A DNA stretch of 64,000 nt, from the NCBI GenBank assembly GCA_003116995.1, contig BDSL01000053.1, forward strand, positions 124,001-188,000, given 5' to 3'. The notes beneath the pieces are model-generated. The model searched no databases. It worked only from the letters and a program-made list of their open reading frames with translations, and was not told where the DNA came from. A program made the position numbers and the translations under genes. Position 1 is the first letter of the stretch. Each line of letters opens with the position of its first letter. Below, one piece after another: positions 44,195 to 54,208 of the stretch. The DNA is from Yamagishiella unicocca. Its lineage: Eukaryota; Chlorophyta; Chlorophyceae; Chlamydomonadales; Volvocaceae.

Positions 44195-47100
44195 TCAGGT
44201 AGCTGCCGTCTTGCCAGCAGCCGCCGCTGCAGCCGCAGCTGCCGCCACTTCCTGCTGCTTCTTGACCTTCTCGGTCAGGTCGGGCAGCACCTTGATGGCC
44301 TCGTTCATGCGGGCGAGCATGTCCACCACGGTGTCGTGCAGCTCCTTTGTGACATGCATCCCGTCCTGCGGAGCTCGAACAGGGGACCGGTGAGGTCAGG
44401 ATGCCCGATACCGCTTATACCGGTAAAATACCAACGGGATGCGCGGCAAACACAGCTAGGCTGATGCAGCATGAGTGATGGAGAGCCGTGAGAGCCCCAT
44501 GAGCGGGTACTCTGGGCTGTGTGAGTGGTTTTCATGGCCACAGCTCCAGGCAGCTTGTCAGTTGGCAAGGCCATTCAAGAACGCCACCGCCACGCCCTTT
44601 GCCAAAACCGTCCATCCGCTCACACATTCATCCCACGCGGGGGGCTCCGGGGCCCGGTCGTTGCATTCGCCCGGGCTCGAACCCACTTCCCACGCGTTTC
44701 CTCGCTACCCCACCTGGAGAACGATGTCGTCAGTCCACGCGGGGGGCATGGGGATGGCCGGCAGCTGCAAGACGCGGAGGTGTGAAGGGGGGCGATACAC
44801 GGGTCACGAGTGGGGAGGATTGTAAAGCTGCATCTCCTCTGCAGCGCTGCAGCGCTGCAGGGGCGCGCCTTCTTCCGCACCCTCAGCCCTTCTGCCCCAG
44901 GGCGCGCTTTCTTCTGCACCCTCAGCCCTTCTGCCCCTCCCCCCTACCTTGAGCTGGTGCTCGTAGGCCGTGTACGTGCGCTTGTCGAACATCCAGAACT
45001 CCTTCTCCTGCCCGGGCTTCTGCATTTGCGGGCGCGGGTGTGGCAGGTGCAGCCGGCGGTAAGGGCCTTACACGGGCCTGGTTTATTTTTACCTTCAAAG
45101 TACCTAAAATTTATGAAGGTTTAGAAGTCACTAAGCCTCCTAGATGCCATCATGAGGGGAGTCCTTCAGGCCGGGCGGGACGCAAATCGACGTTTCAAGT
45201 ATGGTGGGAGATGTTCTTGCGATGAGGGAATCTAAGGCGAGTGTCGGACCTGAGGCCCATGCGTCGGCGCTCCAGTTTATACCAAATCCTCCACAGCAGA
45301 CGGACCTCGAAGACACCACCACGTGACAGCCAGCCCAGCAAATCACAGCACCCCGCCCCACCTTGTACAGGGTCCCCCACGTGTAGTGGTACATGGACGC
45401 GTTGCCGATGCGCTGGTCGTGCGGCGGCTGGCTGATAAGCGGCGAGGTGGGCGGGCCCGCGTTCTTGATGTTGAGCTTGTTGGCAGCCACTCCAATGTCC
45501 CAGGCGTACATTTCGCGCACCCAGCCTGGGGCATGAGGACGAGGGACGACAGGCGGCGGGTCAGGAGGGACGGCGGGTCAGGCAGCAGCGATGCTGTGCG
45601 GCGCGGATTACCGGCACCTGGCGTCTTGCACGCGAGCCCTGGGGTGCGGTAGCGACGCGCCAGTCTCGCCTGCATTGCCGCCCTGTGCCGCTGGTTGCTG
45701 AGGACGAATGCCGTGTCCGATGGCTGAGCCACAGCGGCCGTAGCCTGGCGGCTCCCTCGCAGCCCCGCTCCCGGCCCGACCTACCCAACATCTTCTTGGC
45801 ATCCTCGTGGGTCTCGATCCACTTGCTGAGCTCCTCCCAGATGGGGGTAGCAGCCTGCGGGCGGGAAGGGAGAGTGGCGAGAATGTCCCGTGGGGAAGGG
45901 GTGGCGAGAATACCCGGTGGGGAAGGGGAGGGGGGAAGATGGAGAGCGGCGGCGGCGGCGGGATCGGCAAGTGCACCGCCATCTGCCCACCAACGGGCTG
46001 CGGGAAGGAGACGGACATGGCGGGCGCCAAGGCTTCGAACGCTACCAAGTAACACCCAGTGCCCGCTGTCTGACTGACTGATAGCGCCATTATCAGCGTC
46101 TGCTAGCACACCAGTATACATAGCCGCCGTTTTGCTTTGTCTCGCCACACGGTCATGCCCGGGAAGGACGGGAACCCGTTGCGCCAAAATGTGCGAGCAC
46201 CCGGCCCATACGTGGGAACATGCAGCACTAACCTTGAAATCGGAGAAGCGAGCCAGCACCGGCGCCGGGCCCGAGTTGGGCACCGTCTTCGGGTCGCAGT
46301 CGGGGCAGCGCTCCTTGAGCAGCTGCACAATGACTGCAGCGGCGTGGAAGAGCGCGGACAGCGATTGGAATAGGACGGGAATGTGATGCTGGGAATGGCA
46401 TAATCGATACGGACAAGGCTGGTTGGGGTGAAGGCGGGTGCAGGAAGACAGCCGCCAAGTCCGGCATTCGGGTGCCGACAGCACCCTGCCACAACACACC
46501 ACCCTTGCAATGCGGCAAGGACACCGAAAGCTTCAAACGAGCAGACACCGCAGACCCATGGCACCATCCTGCAAACGCGCACAGCCATCGGACTGCCGCC
46601 GCTGGGCTGCGGCCCCCGCCGATGACGTCGCCGTGACTCACGCGAGATGCTGGGCGCGATGTAGTCGAAGCCAAACGACCAGCCGGGCACGGAGCGGTCG
46701 TAGGCATCGCCCGGGTCGGGCAGCGGCTTCATCCACACGTAGTCGGTCTCAAGCAGCAGCAGCCAGGGCGCCTGGGGGAGAAGGGTGTTGGCGCCACGTG
46801 TGGGCCGGGCAGGTGGGCAGCAGTGCGGTGCGGCGTGGGGAGGGGAGGGGATACGAGCCCCACCACACTCGACCTCACGGCCCCAAGCGCCATGGGTGGC
46901 TCCTTTCTGGAGCGTCACCCACCCACCTCGACAAAGAACCCCCCCTGCGATGCTCGCCCGCCCGCCTGCGCTCATGCCTGTTGCCCAGCATTACTTTGCT
47001 TGCTTACACTCCATGCCACCCAGTCACCCCACGTGCTACTCCGTGGCACTAAAGCCGCCAGCTGCAGGCCCCACCTTGAGCAGCGACGGGTCCTTTTCCG

Positions 47101-50100
47101 CCGCGTCGATGAACTGCTGCATCGCGTTGGCACGGTCCGCCACCGGGAACCAGCACCACTTGTCACATTCGGGCTGCAGCGGCTGCGCGAGGTAGGTGGG
47201 GATCTGCGGCAGCGGGCGCGTGGCGGCGATGACCACGTTGGAAAGATTCCCATTACAAATTATCACCTTGAGGAGTCCCATTTTTGCCGTACATGTTTTG
47301 CAGAACTCCGATGGCAGTAGGTGTTACTGCTGGCAGTAACACCTACTAGGATGCGGGGTTGAGCCGGGCGATGGGAGCGCGTGCAGACGGGGCAGCTCAT
47401 TGCCTGAGCCTCAAGCGCGGGCACCAACTGGGCGCAGTGGCAGTGCGGGCACCAACTGGGCGCAGTGGCAGTGCGGGCACCAACTGGGCGCAGTGGCAGT
47501 GCGGGCACCAACTGGGCGCAGTGGCAGTGCGGGCACCAACTGGGCGCAGTGGCAGTGCGGGCACCAACTGGGCGCAGTGGCAGTGCGGGCACCAACTGGG
47601 CGCAGTGGCAGTGCGGGCACCAACTGGGCGCAGTGGCAGTGCGGGCACCAACTGGGCGCAGTGGCAGTGCGGGCACCAACTGGGCGCAGTGGCAGTGCGG
47701 GCACCAACTGGGCGCAGTGGCAGTGCGGGCACCAACTGGGCGCAGTGGCAGTGCGGGCACCAACTGGGCGCAGTGGCAGTGCGGGCACCAACTGGGCGCA
47801 GTGGCAGTGCGGGATGCCGCCATCCTGCGGGCGACTTCGGAGCCCCTCGTCGGCACCGGTACCAAGGGTTGGATGGACCCTCATCCGGGTATGCGGAATG
47901 GGGGCCCCTCACGACACCCACCTCGTCCATGACCTCATCCGGGGTGGTGCGGTGAAGGATGCGGGTGAGCGCCACCATGCGCTCGCCGCCAGGCATCCTG
48001 CGCACGATGTTGTAGGTGCCCACCCTGGAGCGGAGGGAGGGGAGCAGGGCGCGCGGGGCCGGGTTGAGGAAAGCCCGGGGACTAGGAAGCGCGGGAGCTG
48101 GCGGGCGGGCGGGCGGGCTGGGTGCGAGGCCCTACAGGCGGGACGAGGAGGCGGCCACATGGGTGGGATAGCGAGGAAACATGTATCACGGCACATGGGT
48201 GCGGTGAGAAGAGCGTACCGACCGGCAGGGCGAGTGCCAAGGTCGCGAAAAGGGCGGTTCTGCTGGAGGGCCCCGCAGGTGCACCTATGTGCTGCTGTCA
48301 TGAATGCCAAACCCCATTTAGACGCACTCCGATTGGCACCACACCGCTGGCCAGCGCTTTGACCCGTCCCGCCGCGACGAGTGTATGTAACGTACTCCTG
48401 GCTAGCAATGCGATGGCTCATCGCTTTTGACTTTCGACCGGATTTCCTCCACCCCGCCGTGACGCGACACTCATACCCACATAATGCGCGCCTGGATGTT
48501 CTGGTAGGGGCTGCCGTTGCTGGTGAAGAGCGTGTGGATGGTGTTGACAGGCATCTTGTCCTTAACCGGCGTGATCGGCCAGGTGTTGGCGTCAGGGAAG
48601 ACGCCCTTGACGGGCAAGTTGGGAGGGGGAGGAGACGGAGGGGGGGAAACCGGAGGAGGGGAAGCCGGGGGAGGAGAGGCGAGAGGCGGCGGCGGCGACG
48701 GCGAAACCAGGGGCGGTGACACCACGACGACCGGAGTAGTGGTGGCGGCTGCGGCGCCGGTAGTGGTGGCCGCGGCGCCGGTGGTGGCGGCTGCAGCGCC
48801 GGTGGTGGCGGCCGCGGTGTTAGCGGCAGCGGCGCCAGTGGCTGCGGTCGCGCCAGAAGTGGTAGCCGCAGTGCTACCTGTGTTGGTCGCGGCGGCAGCA
48901 GCAGTGGCGTTGGCGGCTGGAGCGTTGGTTCCGCCCGCCACAGCGCTCTTGGTCTGCTCCTCCCGGGAGGTGCCCTCTCCCGCACCCGCCGTCTTGCGCT
49001 CCGACTTATCTGACTGCTGGGCCTGGACAGCAGCAATGGGGACCACGCAGGCAGCGTCGTATGAGGAGGTCCCAGGGCTGGAACTAAAAGCCGCATACAC
49101 AGATGGGGAGTCGGGGAACAACGACGCCTATGGGGCCCGGGCCCCGGTCTCGCATCCCACTCCCCGCTTTCGCAATGAGGCCCGGGCACCGCCCGGCGGC
49201 GTGCGAAATCGCTGCAGTACGCACAACAGCCGTACCCCTGCGCCGGCGTCAAGAGTTACAGGCGGCCTTGTCCCCAACCAACCACTGCCGCACCTTCATC
49301 AGGGCCTCCTTGTCCTTGCTGTCGGTCGCCTTCGCGGCGTTCTCCGACTTATCCGACTGCTGCTGCTTCAGTGCGGCCGACATCTGAGCACGCAGCAGGT
49401 GTCGTGCATGTGTGCGTCAAAACAGGGCTTGGGTGAGGAGAGGGTTAGGTGAGAGCAAAAGACCGTGTTTCGGTGACACATACCACCAGCGTGGCGTACC
49501 GCCGGGGCCATCGCACCAGCAGAGCCCCAGCTTCGGGAACAAGGCACTGTGCTGCGGAGGTCTACCCTCCCTAAACGGTTTTTTCTGGCATCCATGGGAC
49601 TTCCTCGAAATCCCCTCAGCGAAACTGCGCACCCACCTCCTTCGTAACGTCCCCCTTGGCCGCTACGACGTGCTCCGACTTGTCCGACTGCTCCTTCAGG
49701 GCCGCGGTCATCTGTGCCAGGAGAGTGTGGGGGTGTAGGCTAGGTGTTGCTTCACGCGGGTACAAGGCAGCCGAAACCAATGCCGGCGAGAACAGGACAG
49801 CGGCGGGGGGCGAGCACTTGGCGGCTGAACCTGCAGAAGTCCTATGCGCTTCAAAGGAAAATGTCACACCAGCCCAACACGAGTTCCGGTTTGATGCTCG
49901 CTGCATACAAGCCACGTGACGCACTGCGCCCTGCGGCCTCCTCCTGTGACGACTGCCATGGAACCCTCGGGACCGTGTCAGCAACCTCCAGGCTGCAAGG
50001 CATTCCCGCGGCCGCAGATCACCGCACCTCCTTGGACACCTCCCCTTTGGTCGGGGGCTTCAGACCCAGCGCCACATTCCGTGGAAGCTCGGGCGCTGAC

Positions 50101-51396
50101 GTGGAGTGCCCTGCGGCAGGCAACGTGAAGGCGGCTGGATGGATGGCGGTGACATTCCGCCGGAACACCAAACCCCTGCCGCGCCATGCATGCCGAATAC
50201 GCATATGGAGCATTGATTAACCCCTGTCAACCGTGCGCAGTGGCATGCCCCGTGCCTGGGGTGCAAGTATACACATGGCTTTGCATAATACGCGCCCGAT
50301 ATATGTTAAGTGCTTTAGCATGTTGGTGAGCGCGCAGTCGCTGAAGAATATACCTTCATATGCTTACGGTTTATCAAATGTGTAATTACGGTGGTTAGGC
50401 CACGACGACGCGCTTTCCTACCTTGCGTGCCTCCTTCGATCCGAAGCGCTTCGGCGCCCCTAAAGCCATACCCCACGTGTCTCAGTCCTTCCCTATCCGA
50501 TGCTCCCTCCTTCCCTCCCCTGAGATGTCGCCCTCCACAGATGCACGTCAACCCACCTATCGTGCTGACTCCATTGGCCTTCGGTGCCAAGAGCTCACGC
50601 CGCGTGCTCCAAGCCTGGTGAGGAGGAACAGGCAGGGCATGAGCTGTCAACAAAACAGTGTACACAGCAAACCTGGATGATATATGTGGAGCGCGGATAG
50701 AATATGTGGAGCACGGATAGATGGTTAGGGTGGCTGGGTGGCGGCTGAAACCAGCAGTCGGGACTGCGATTTAAAGCCATGCATCATGCGCCACGTTTCT
50801 AATTGTTTAAAAAGGGCATGGCTCAAGCACGAACCCGCATGACCCAGGCTGACAGCTCCCTCCCATCGCCCCCACGAGCTCACTGTGCTATTCTGATGGC
50901 AAAAGTGGTAAAATTATTAGCCCCTGCTCATGCACTTAGTTGCGCAAACCATGCTAGTCGTTGTCGCCCCCCACCCCTTGCAAACCCATATCCCTGACGA
51001 CGCCTGAACCACATTGCTTCACGCATCGCACACCCACGCCGGTTACAGCCACACACCTTGCTAATGCCACCGTGCGTTGAGGAGCCACCTGCGTAGAAAA
51101 TCCCAACGGGAACAGTCAGCTTGACCGACTAGCTGAGGAGCGACCCGGCGCCTTGACGTCCTTACCTAGCCCGCCAGATTTAACCACATCCAGGTGATCG
51201 GCCTAAATGCACAACAGTTGGGTCAGGCGCGATGCTTAGGCCAGCCAGCAACAGCCAACCGTACGCTCACCGTCCGAGGCGTGCCCAGGATAAGGTATCC
51301 ACCAAGAAGGCCGACAGAGAAGCATATGATGGTGATGAAGGTGCTGTATGAGCTGCGCTTCGCGCCGTGGCCCCCGCCACGAGCGCCTGGCTTCAT
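44195..51396 (-). CDS. Hydroxyproline O-arabinosyltransferase-like, type II Golgi protein
   Basis: Fifteen exons join in phase: 51396-51271, 50614-50557, 50110-50028, 49711-49637, 49383-49294, 49022-48481, 48024-47922, 47203-47075, 46771-46642, 46333-46233, 45854-45785, 45525-45362, 45019-44948, 44764-44714 and 44365-44195. The product is about 654 residues. A short basic tail and one span (about 18-38, FITIICFSVGLLGGYLIL) form a signal anchor. The stalk has duplicated short exons with the motif QSDKSE, then an Ala/Thr-rich run and a Pro-rich SPPP tract (about 240-280). The catalytic part starts IHTLFTSNGSPYQNIQ and keeps RILHRTTPDEVMDEIPT, LLETDYVWMKPLP, GWVREMYAWD, MYHYTWGTLY and FDKRTY, matching plant HPAT/RDN1 enzymes. 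These add the first arabinose to hydroxyproline in cell-wall glycoproteins. The HPAT EPDH acid motif reads ETDY here. Confidence 0.88.
44839..44860. repeat. Perfect 22-bp palindrome of CTGCAGCG units
   Basis: Three CTGCAG sites joined by CG form a self-complementary block in the arabinosyltransferase intron between exons 45019-44948 and 44764-44714. Confidence 0.85.
44863..44938 (+). repeat. Tandem duplication of about 38 bp
   Basis: GCGCGCCTTCTTCCGCACCC...CTTCTGCCCC is followed by a second copy with few changes. It lies in the same intron as the palindrome at 44839. Confidence 0.8.
47316..47347. repeat. Perfect 15-bp inverted repeat with a 2-nt loop
   Basis: AGTAGGTGTTACTGC, TG, then the exact reverse complement. 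It is about 70 bp from the 28-bp minisatellite, in the same intron. Confidence 0.9.
47419..47810 (+). repeat. 28-bp minisatellite, 14 identical copies
   Basis: The unit runs GGGCACCAACTGGG then CGCAGTGGCAGTGC. Fourteen perfect copies span 392 bp in the arabinosyltransferase intron between exons 48024-47922 and 47203-47075. Because 28 is not a multiple of 3, every frame cycles through the same 28-residue peptide. The long open frames here are therefore an artefact. Confidence 0.97.
47882..47905 (+). repeat. 24-bp dispersed repeat, copy 2
   Basis: Matches 5663-5686 with one mismatch. It lies about 70 bp from the minisatellite. Confidence 0.6.
49570..49609 (+). repeat. Dispersed intron repeat, reverse-orientation copy in the arabinosyltransferase gene
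   Basis: CTAAACGGTTTTTTC, then GGCATCCATGGGACTTCCTC. It ends about 28 bp from the donor of exon 49711-49637. Confidence 0.75.
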
Positions 51397-51869
51397 CCTT
51401 GCCCCAGGAAGCTAATGCTTCAGCTGGATATCCCTAAAACGATATTCACTTATGCATATATACTTGTTTATTCGCTGCGCCGTTTGGGCTAGTTGATCAC
51501 AGAGACGGTCAGTGATCACAATTTACCAAGATGTAAGGGTCTAAAAGGCAAGCTGGGGCCGTTAATAAATAAGCAGCAGTCTTTGCGCTCGATGCACACG
51601 ATTGTACAATTTTGGAGCCCTTCATTCTAGCTTCTTTCCAACTATGTACAACAGTCCCATGCCGGGTTCCAAGCTGTTAACGCCTGCACCCTGACCGCTG
51701 GCAATACAGCGCCACACTATATTCCAGATTTCCAGTTATCCCATCTCCTTGAGGCTGATTGTCAACGCTCAATACACGTGCACGTTGCAGGCTGCATTCC
51801 AGCTTGGACTTCCTGGGATCGGACTTCCCTATACCATTCCCATTCCTTGCTATAGTTGAGGCCTGCGGT
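51397..51869. promoter_or_regulatory. Divergent promoter, arabinosyltransferase / DUF1824
   Basis: 473 bp between opposed start codons, AT-richer than its flanks. A TGATCACAGA...AGTGATCACA pair sits near 51494-51520. Confidence 0.5.
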
Positions 51870-53336
51870 ATGTTGCAGCATGCTCCTCGGCAGCGACCGT
51901 GGGTACCGTCGGGCTGTGCGGCAGCACGAGTTCGCGTCGCCCATGGGACACTTCGACGTAATACCCTAGTACCACGAGCAGAAACAGCAGCGACGGGCGC
52001 GTCCAGTACATCAACGGTAGGCGTCCTACACATGCCGTGCACCGACAGTCATCTGCCCCTGGCCTGGCACCGACAGTCCACCGCCCTCAGCCTGGCACCG
52101 ACAGTCAATCCATTCGTCCCGCAGGCTGGTCTGGAGGATGCATGGCATCTGTTGAAGGACTTCACATTGAAAGAATTCCGTGGCATGGCTCAAGAGCCTT
52201 ACCTCAGCTCCGCTGCCCAGCGGCAGCGCCTGCGGGATGCGCTGAAGGTGCGCCGGCGATGTGGCGAATGGCAACCTCCATGCCGCTAGGGTGTCGCAAA
52301 CACCGCAGCCGATTCGGGCGCCAACGTGCTCACTGCTGGGCTTCACTGTCGTGCTGTCGTTGAGCAACGGTGCGATCTAGCTGCATCCCAGTCGATTTGC
52401 CTAGCCCTAATATGTGCGCGGTTTTGACGGCCTAAAGCCCTCCCAAGGGACCCATCTCGTGACTAGCCAGCTGTGCTCTTCCTTACCTATCTCCTTTACC
52501 CCGTGTGCCAGCTGGCCTACGCACATCCACACCCGCCAGCCGGCTGGGTTGGCGCGACAGCCGACACCGAAGTGCTGCTAGGCGTGGTAGCTAGCGACAT
52601 CAAGTTCGCAGCCCGCGCGTACCGAGACTGGTGCGAGGAGCTGGGGCTGCAGCTGGTACCGCCAGCCTCACGGGTAAGACGGGTATGAGAAACGATCACT
52701 TGCCACAACGATGTAGAAACGCGGCGTCCGGCAGATTCCACCACAAGGCCGGCCTGGTGCCAGCGCCTACAGCCTGAACCCTGGATGAACCTATTTCTTC
52801 AGGGACAGTCGGCCACTTTGTTTTCCACCGTTGCGGGGCCATGTATATGACGCACTCAGCTGGTCCCATGGAGGCCGCTCACGCTGGACACCAAGCACTG
52901 GAGGCGCAATGGGCTCAAAGCATAACGGTTATACGATGGAGTTGAGGTGCGACCCATATCAACCATGTGACTTCGCAGGTAGAGGGTGTTGCGGACCCAA
53001 CGCAGCTGCGTGGCGGCGTGTATCTCAAGTACAACTCCAACACCAAGGTGCGTGGGGTGAGGCGGTGGATGGAGGCAGGGAGCGCGCGCCTGTCGCACCC
53101 TCCGCGGGCAGGCGGTACCGCGCCGGCTCCGGAGGCGCGGTGCACAATTCCTCCAGTAACGCATCCCTCCCTCTCGTGGCGCCTGTCGCGCCCTGCCCCG
53201 CTCGCAGCTCTGCTACGTGACTCGGTACGACGGTAAAGACCGAGGCGTGCTGGTGCAGCTCGGGCAGCTGCAGCTGGGGCACTTTCCGCTAGGGTTTTTC
53301 GACGAGGGGATGACTAAGCCACCACCGAGCTTCTGA
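51870..53336 (+). CDS. DUF1824 family protein, probable plastid precursor
   Basis: Five exons join in phase: 51870-52016, 52125-52247, 52512-52673, 52979-53047 and 53208-53336. The product is about 209 residues. The first exon encodes an Arg/Ala/Ser/Thr-rich presequence without acids until its end, as in algal chloroplast transit peptides. The mature part begins LLKDFTLKEFRGMAQ and has an alpha/beta core. The family's C-terminal signature follows: GGVYLKYNSNTKLCYVTRY, then RGVLVQLG and HFPLGFF. DUF1824 proteins are conserved in cyanobacteria and plastid-bearing eukaryotes and have no established biochemical function that I know of, so none is assigned. It shares a short divergent promoter with the arabinosyltransferase gene. 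Confidence 0.85.
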
Positions 53337-53640
53337 GGAAGTTCGTGCCACCCGAGCCTCGCATTTTTTCACCCCGCTCCTTTCTCGCCAAGTAACGGGA
53401 TGTGTGGTGGTGCGTTGCGGCGGTGTTTGCCACATAACTTTAAATCTGTCGACGCCGCAAGTGAGGCGCATACGGCCAGAAGCCCCGTCGGGCACATTGG
53501 TTTGTGCCCCAGGCCCCACACGTGAGACAGCGGGTGGAATCGGCATTAGTTAGGTCACATACATTCCGATGCGTTCCAATCATTGGTCTTTATCACTGCG
53601 CAGCTGCTTTCACTTAGGGCAGGGGCGGTTATCATACATC

Positions 53641-53645
53641 TTACA
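53641..53645 (-). terminator. TGTAA polyadenylation signal on the minus strand
   Basis: 64 nt past the in-frame TGA at 53709, the right place for the unidentified minus-strand gene. Confidence 0.45.
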
Positions 53646-53697
53646 ACAACAACAACATCTTACGTAAGAGGCCATCGCGTAACTCCTTGACTGAACT

Positions 53698-53702
53698 TGT
53701 AA
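53698..53702 (+). terminator. TGTAA polyadenylation signal of the DUF1824 gene
   Basis: About 360 nt past the stop codon at 53336. It overlaps the 3' end of the minus-strand gene, so the two transcripts would overlap by about 60 nt. Confidence 0.5.
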
Positions 53703-53708
53703 GACAAC

Positions 53709-54208
53709 TCACGCCATAACAAACTGCACTCCGTAGTGGCCTAGAGGAATAGCTGCGACAGTCGTCTCAACATGAAGGGGCACCCTGCAAGGAAACCACG
53801 TATTCGGTCGAACTGGTGCGCCATCTGCCTTGCTGCGGTAGGCCGCGATCACAACCGCGGCTGCAAAGATGCGTGAGAATACAGATCGCGGCGGTGGGCT
53901 CACAGTAGGGCTGTGGCTTGAGGCACAACCACAACGAAAAGTACAGCGCAGAGTGACACTGTTGACGCTACACGGATCCCCGAGCAAAGCGCACAAACAC
54001 CACGATGCTGCCCAAGTGAAACGGCCGACGCGTAGGTCTTAAACATCGAGCATTGGTCACGTAGGATCACATCAAGTGCGTTTGCCACGTTACGTGTACA
54101 GCTACGTCGGTAATCTTGGTGCGTACCCCCGCGCGTACCCCCTGCAGCCCGTCAGTTCCAACCTCTTGCATTGGCCCCCACCCAAGTTTTCAGCCGCCAG
54201 TCGACCAA
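53709..54208 (-). CDS. 3' exons of an unidentified minus-strand gene
   Basis: Four exon-like segments join in phase: 54208-54182, 54141-54094, 53958-53904 and 53860-53709 (TGA). They read LVDWRLKTW, GVRAGVRTKITDVAVH, CHSALYFSLWLCLKPQPY and then a stretch containing AAYRSKADGAPVRP and HVETTVAAIPLGHYGVQFVM. Acceptors are all CAG or good equivalents, and a TGTAA lies 64 nt past the stop. The composition is coding-like, with possible membrane character in the third segment. One implied intron is only 43 nt, which is very short. An upstream exon may end at about 54562 (STMFGQ). I do not recognise the family. Confidence 0.35.

Noticed and set aside
47419..47810. CRISPR array (28-bp repeats)
   Set aside because: There are no spacers, because units are directly adjacent. 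The DNA is eukaryotic and the array is intronic.
47359..48362. Several 150-320-codon open frames with perfect 28-residue repeats
   Set aside because: They are created by the 28-bp minisatellite, which keeps every frame open. Flanking exons of the arabinosyltransferase show the array lies in an intron.
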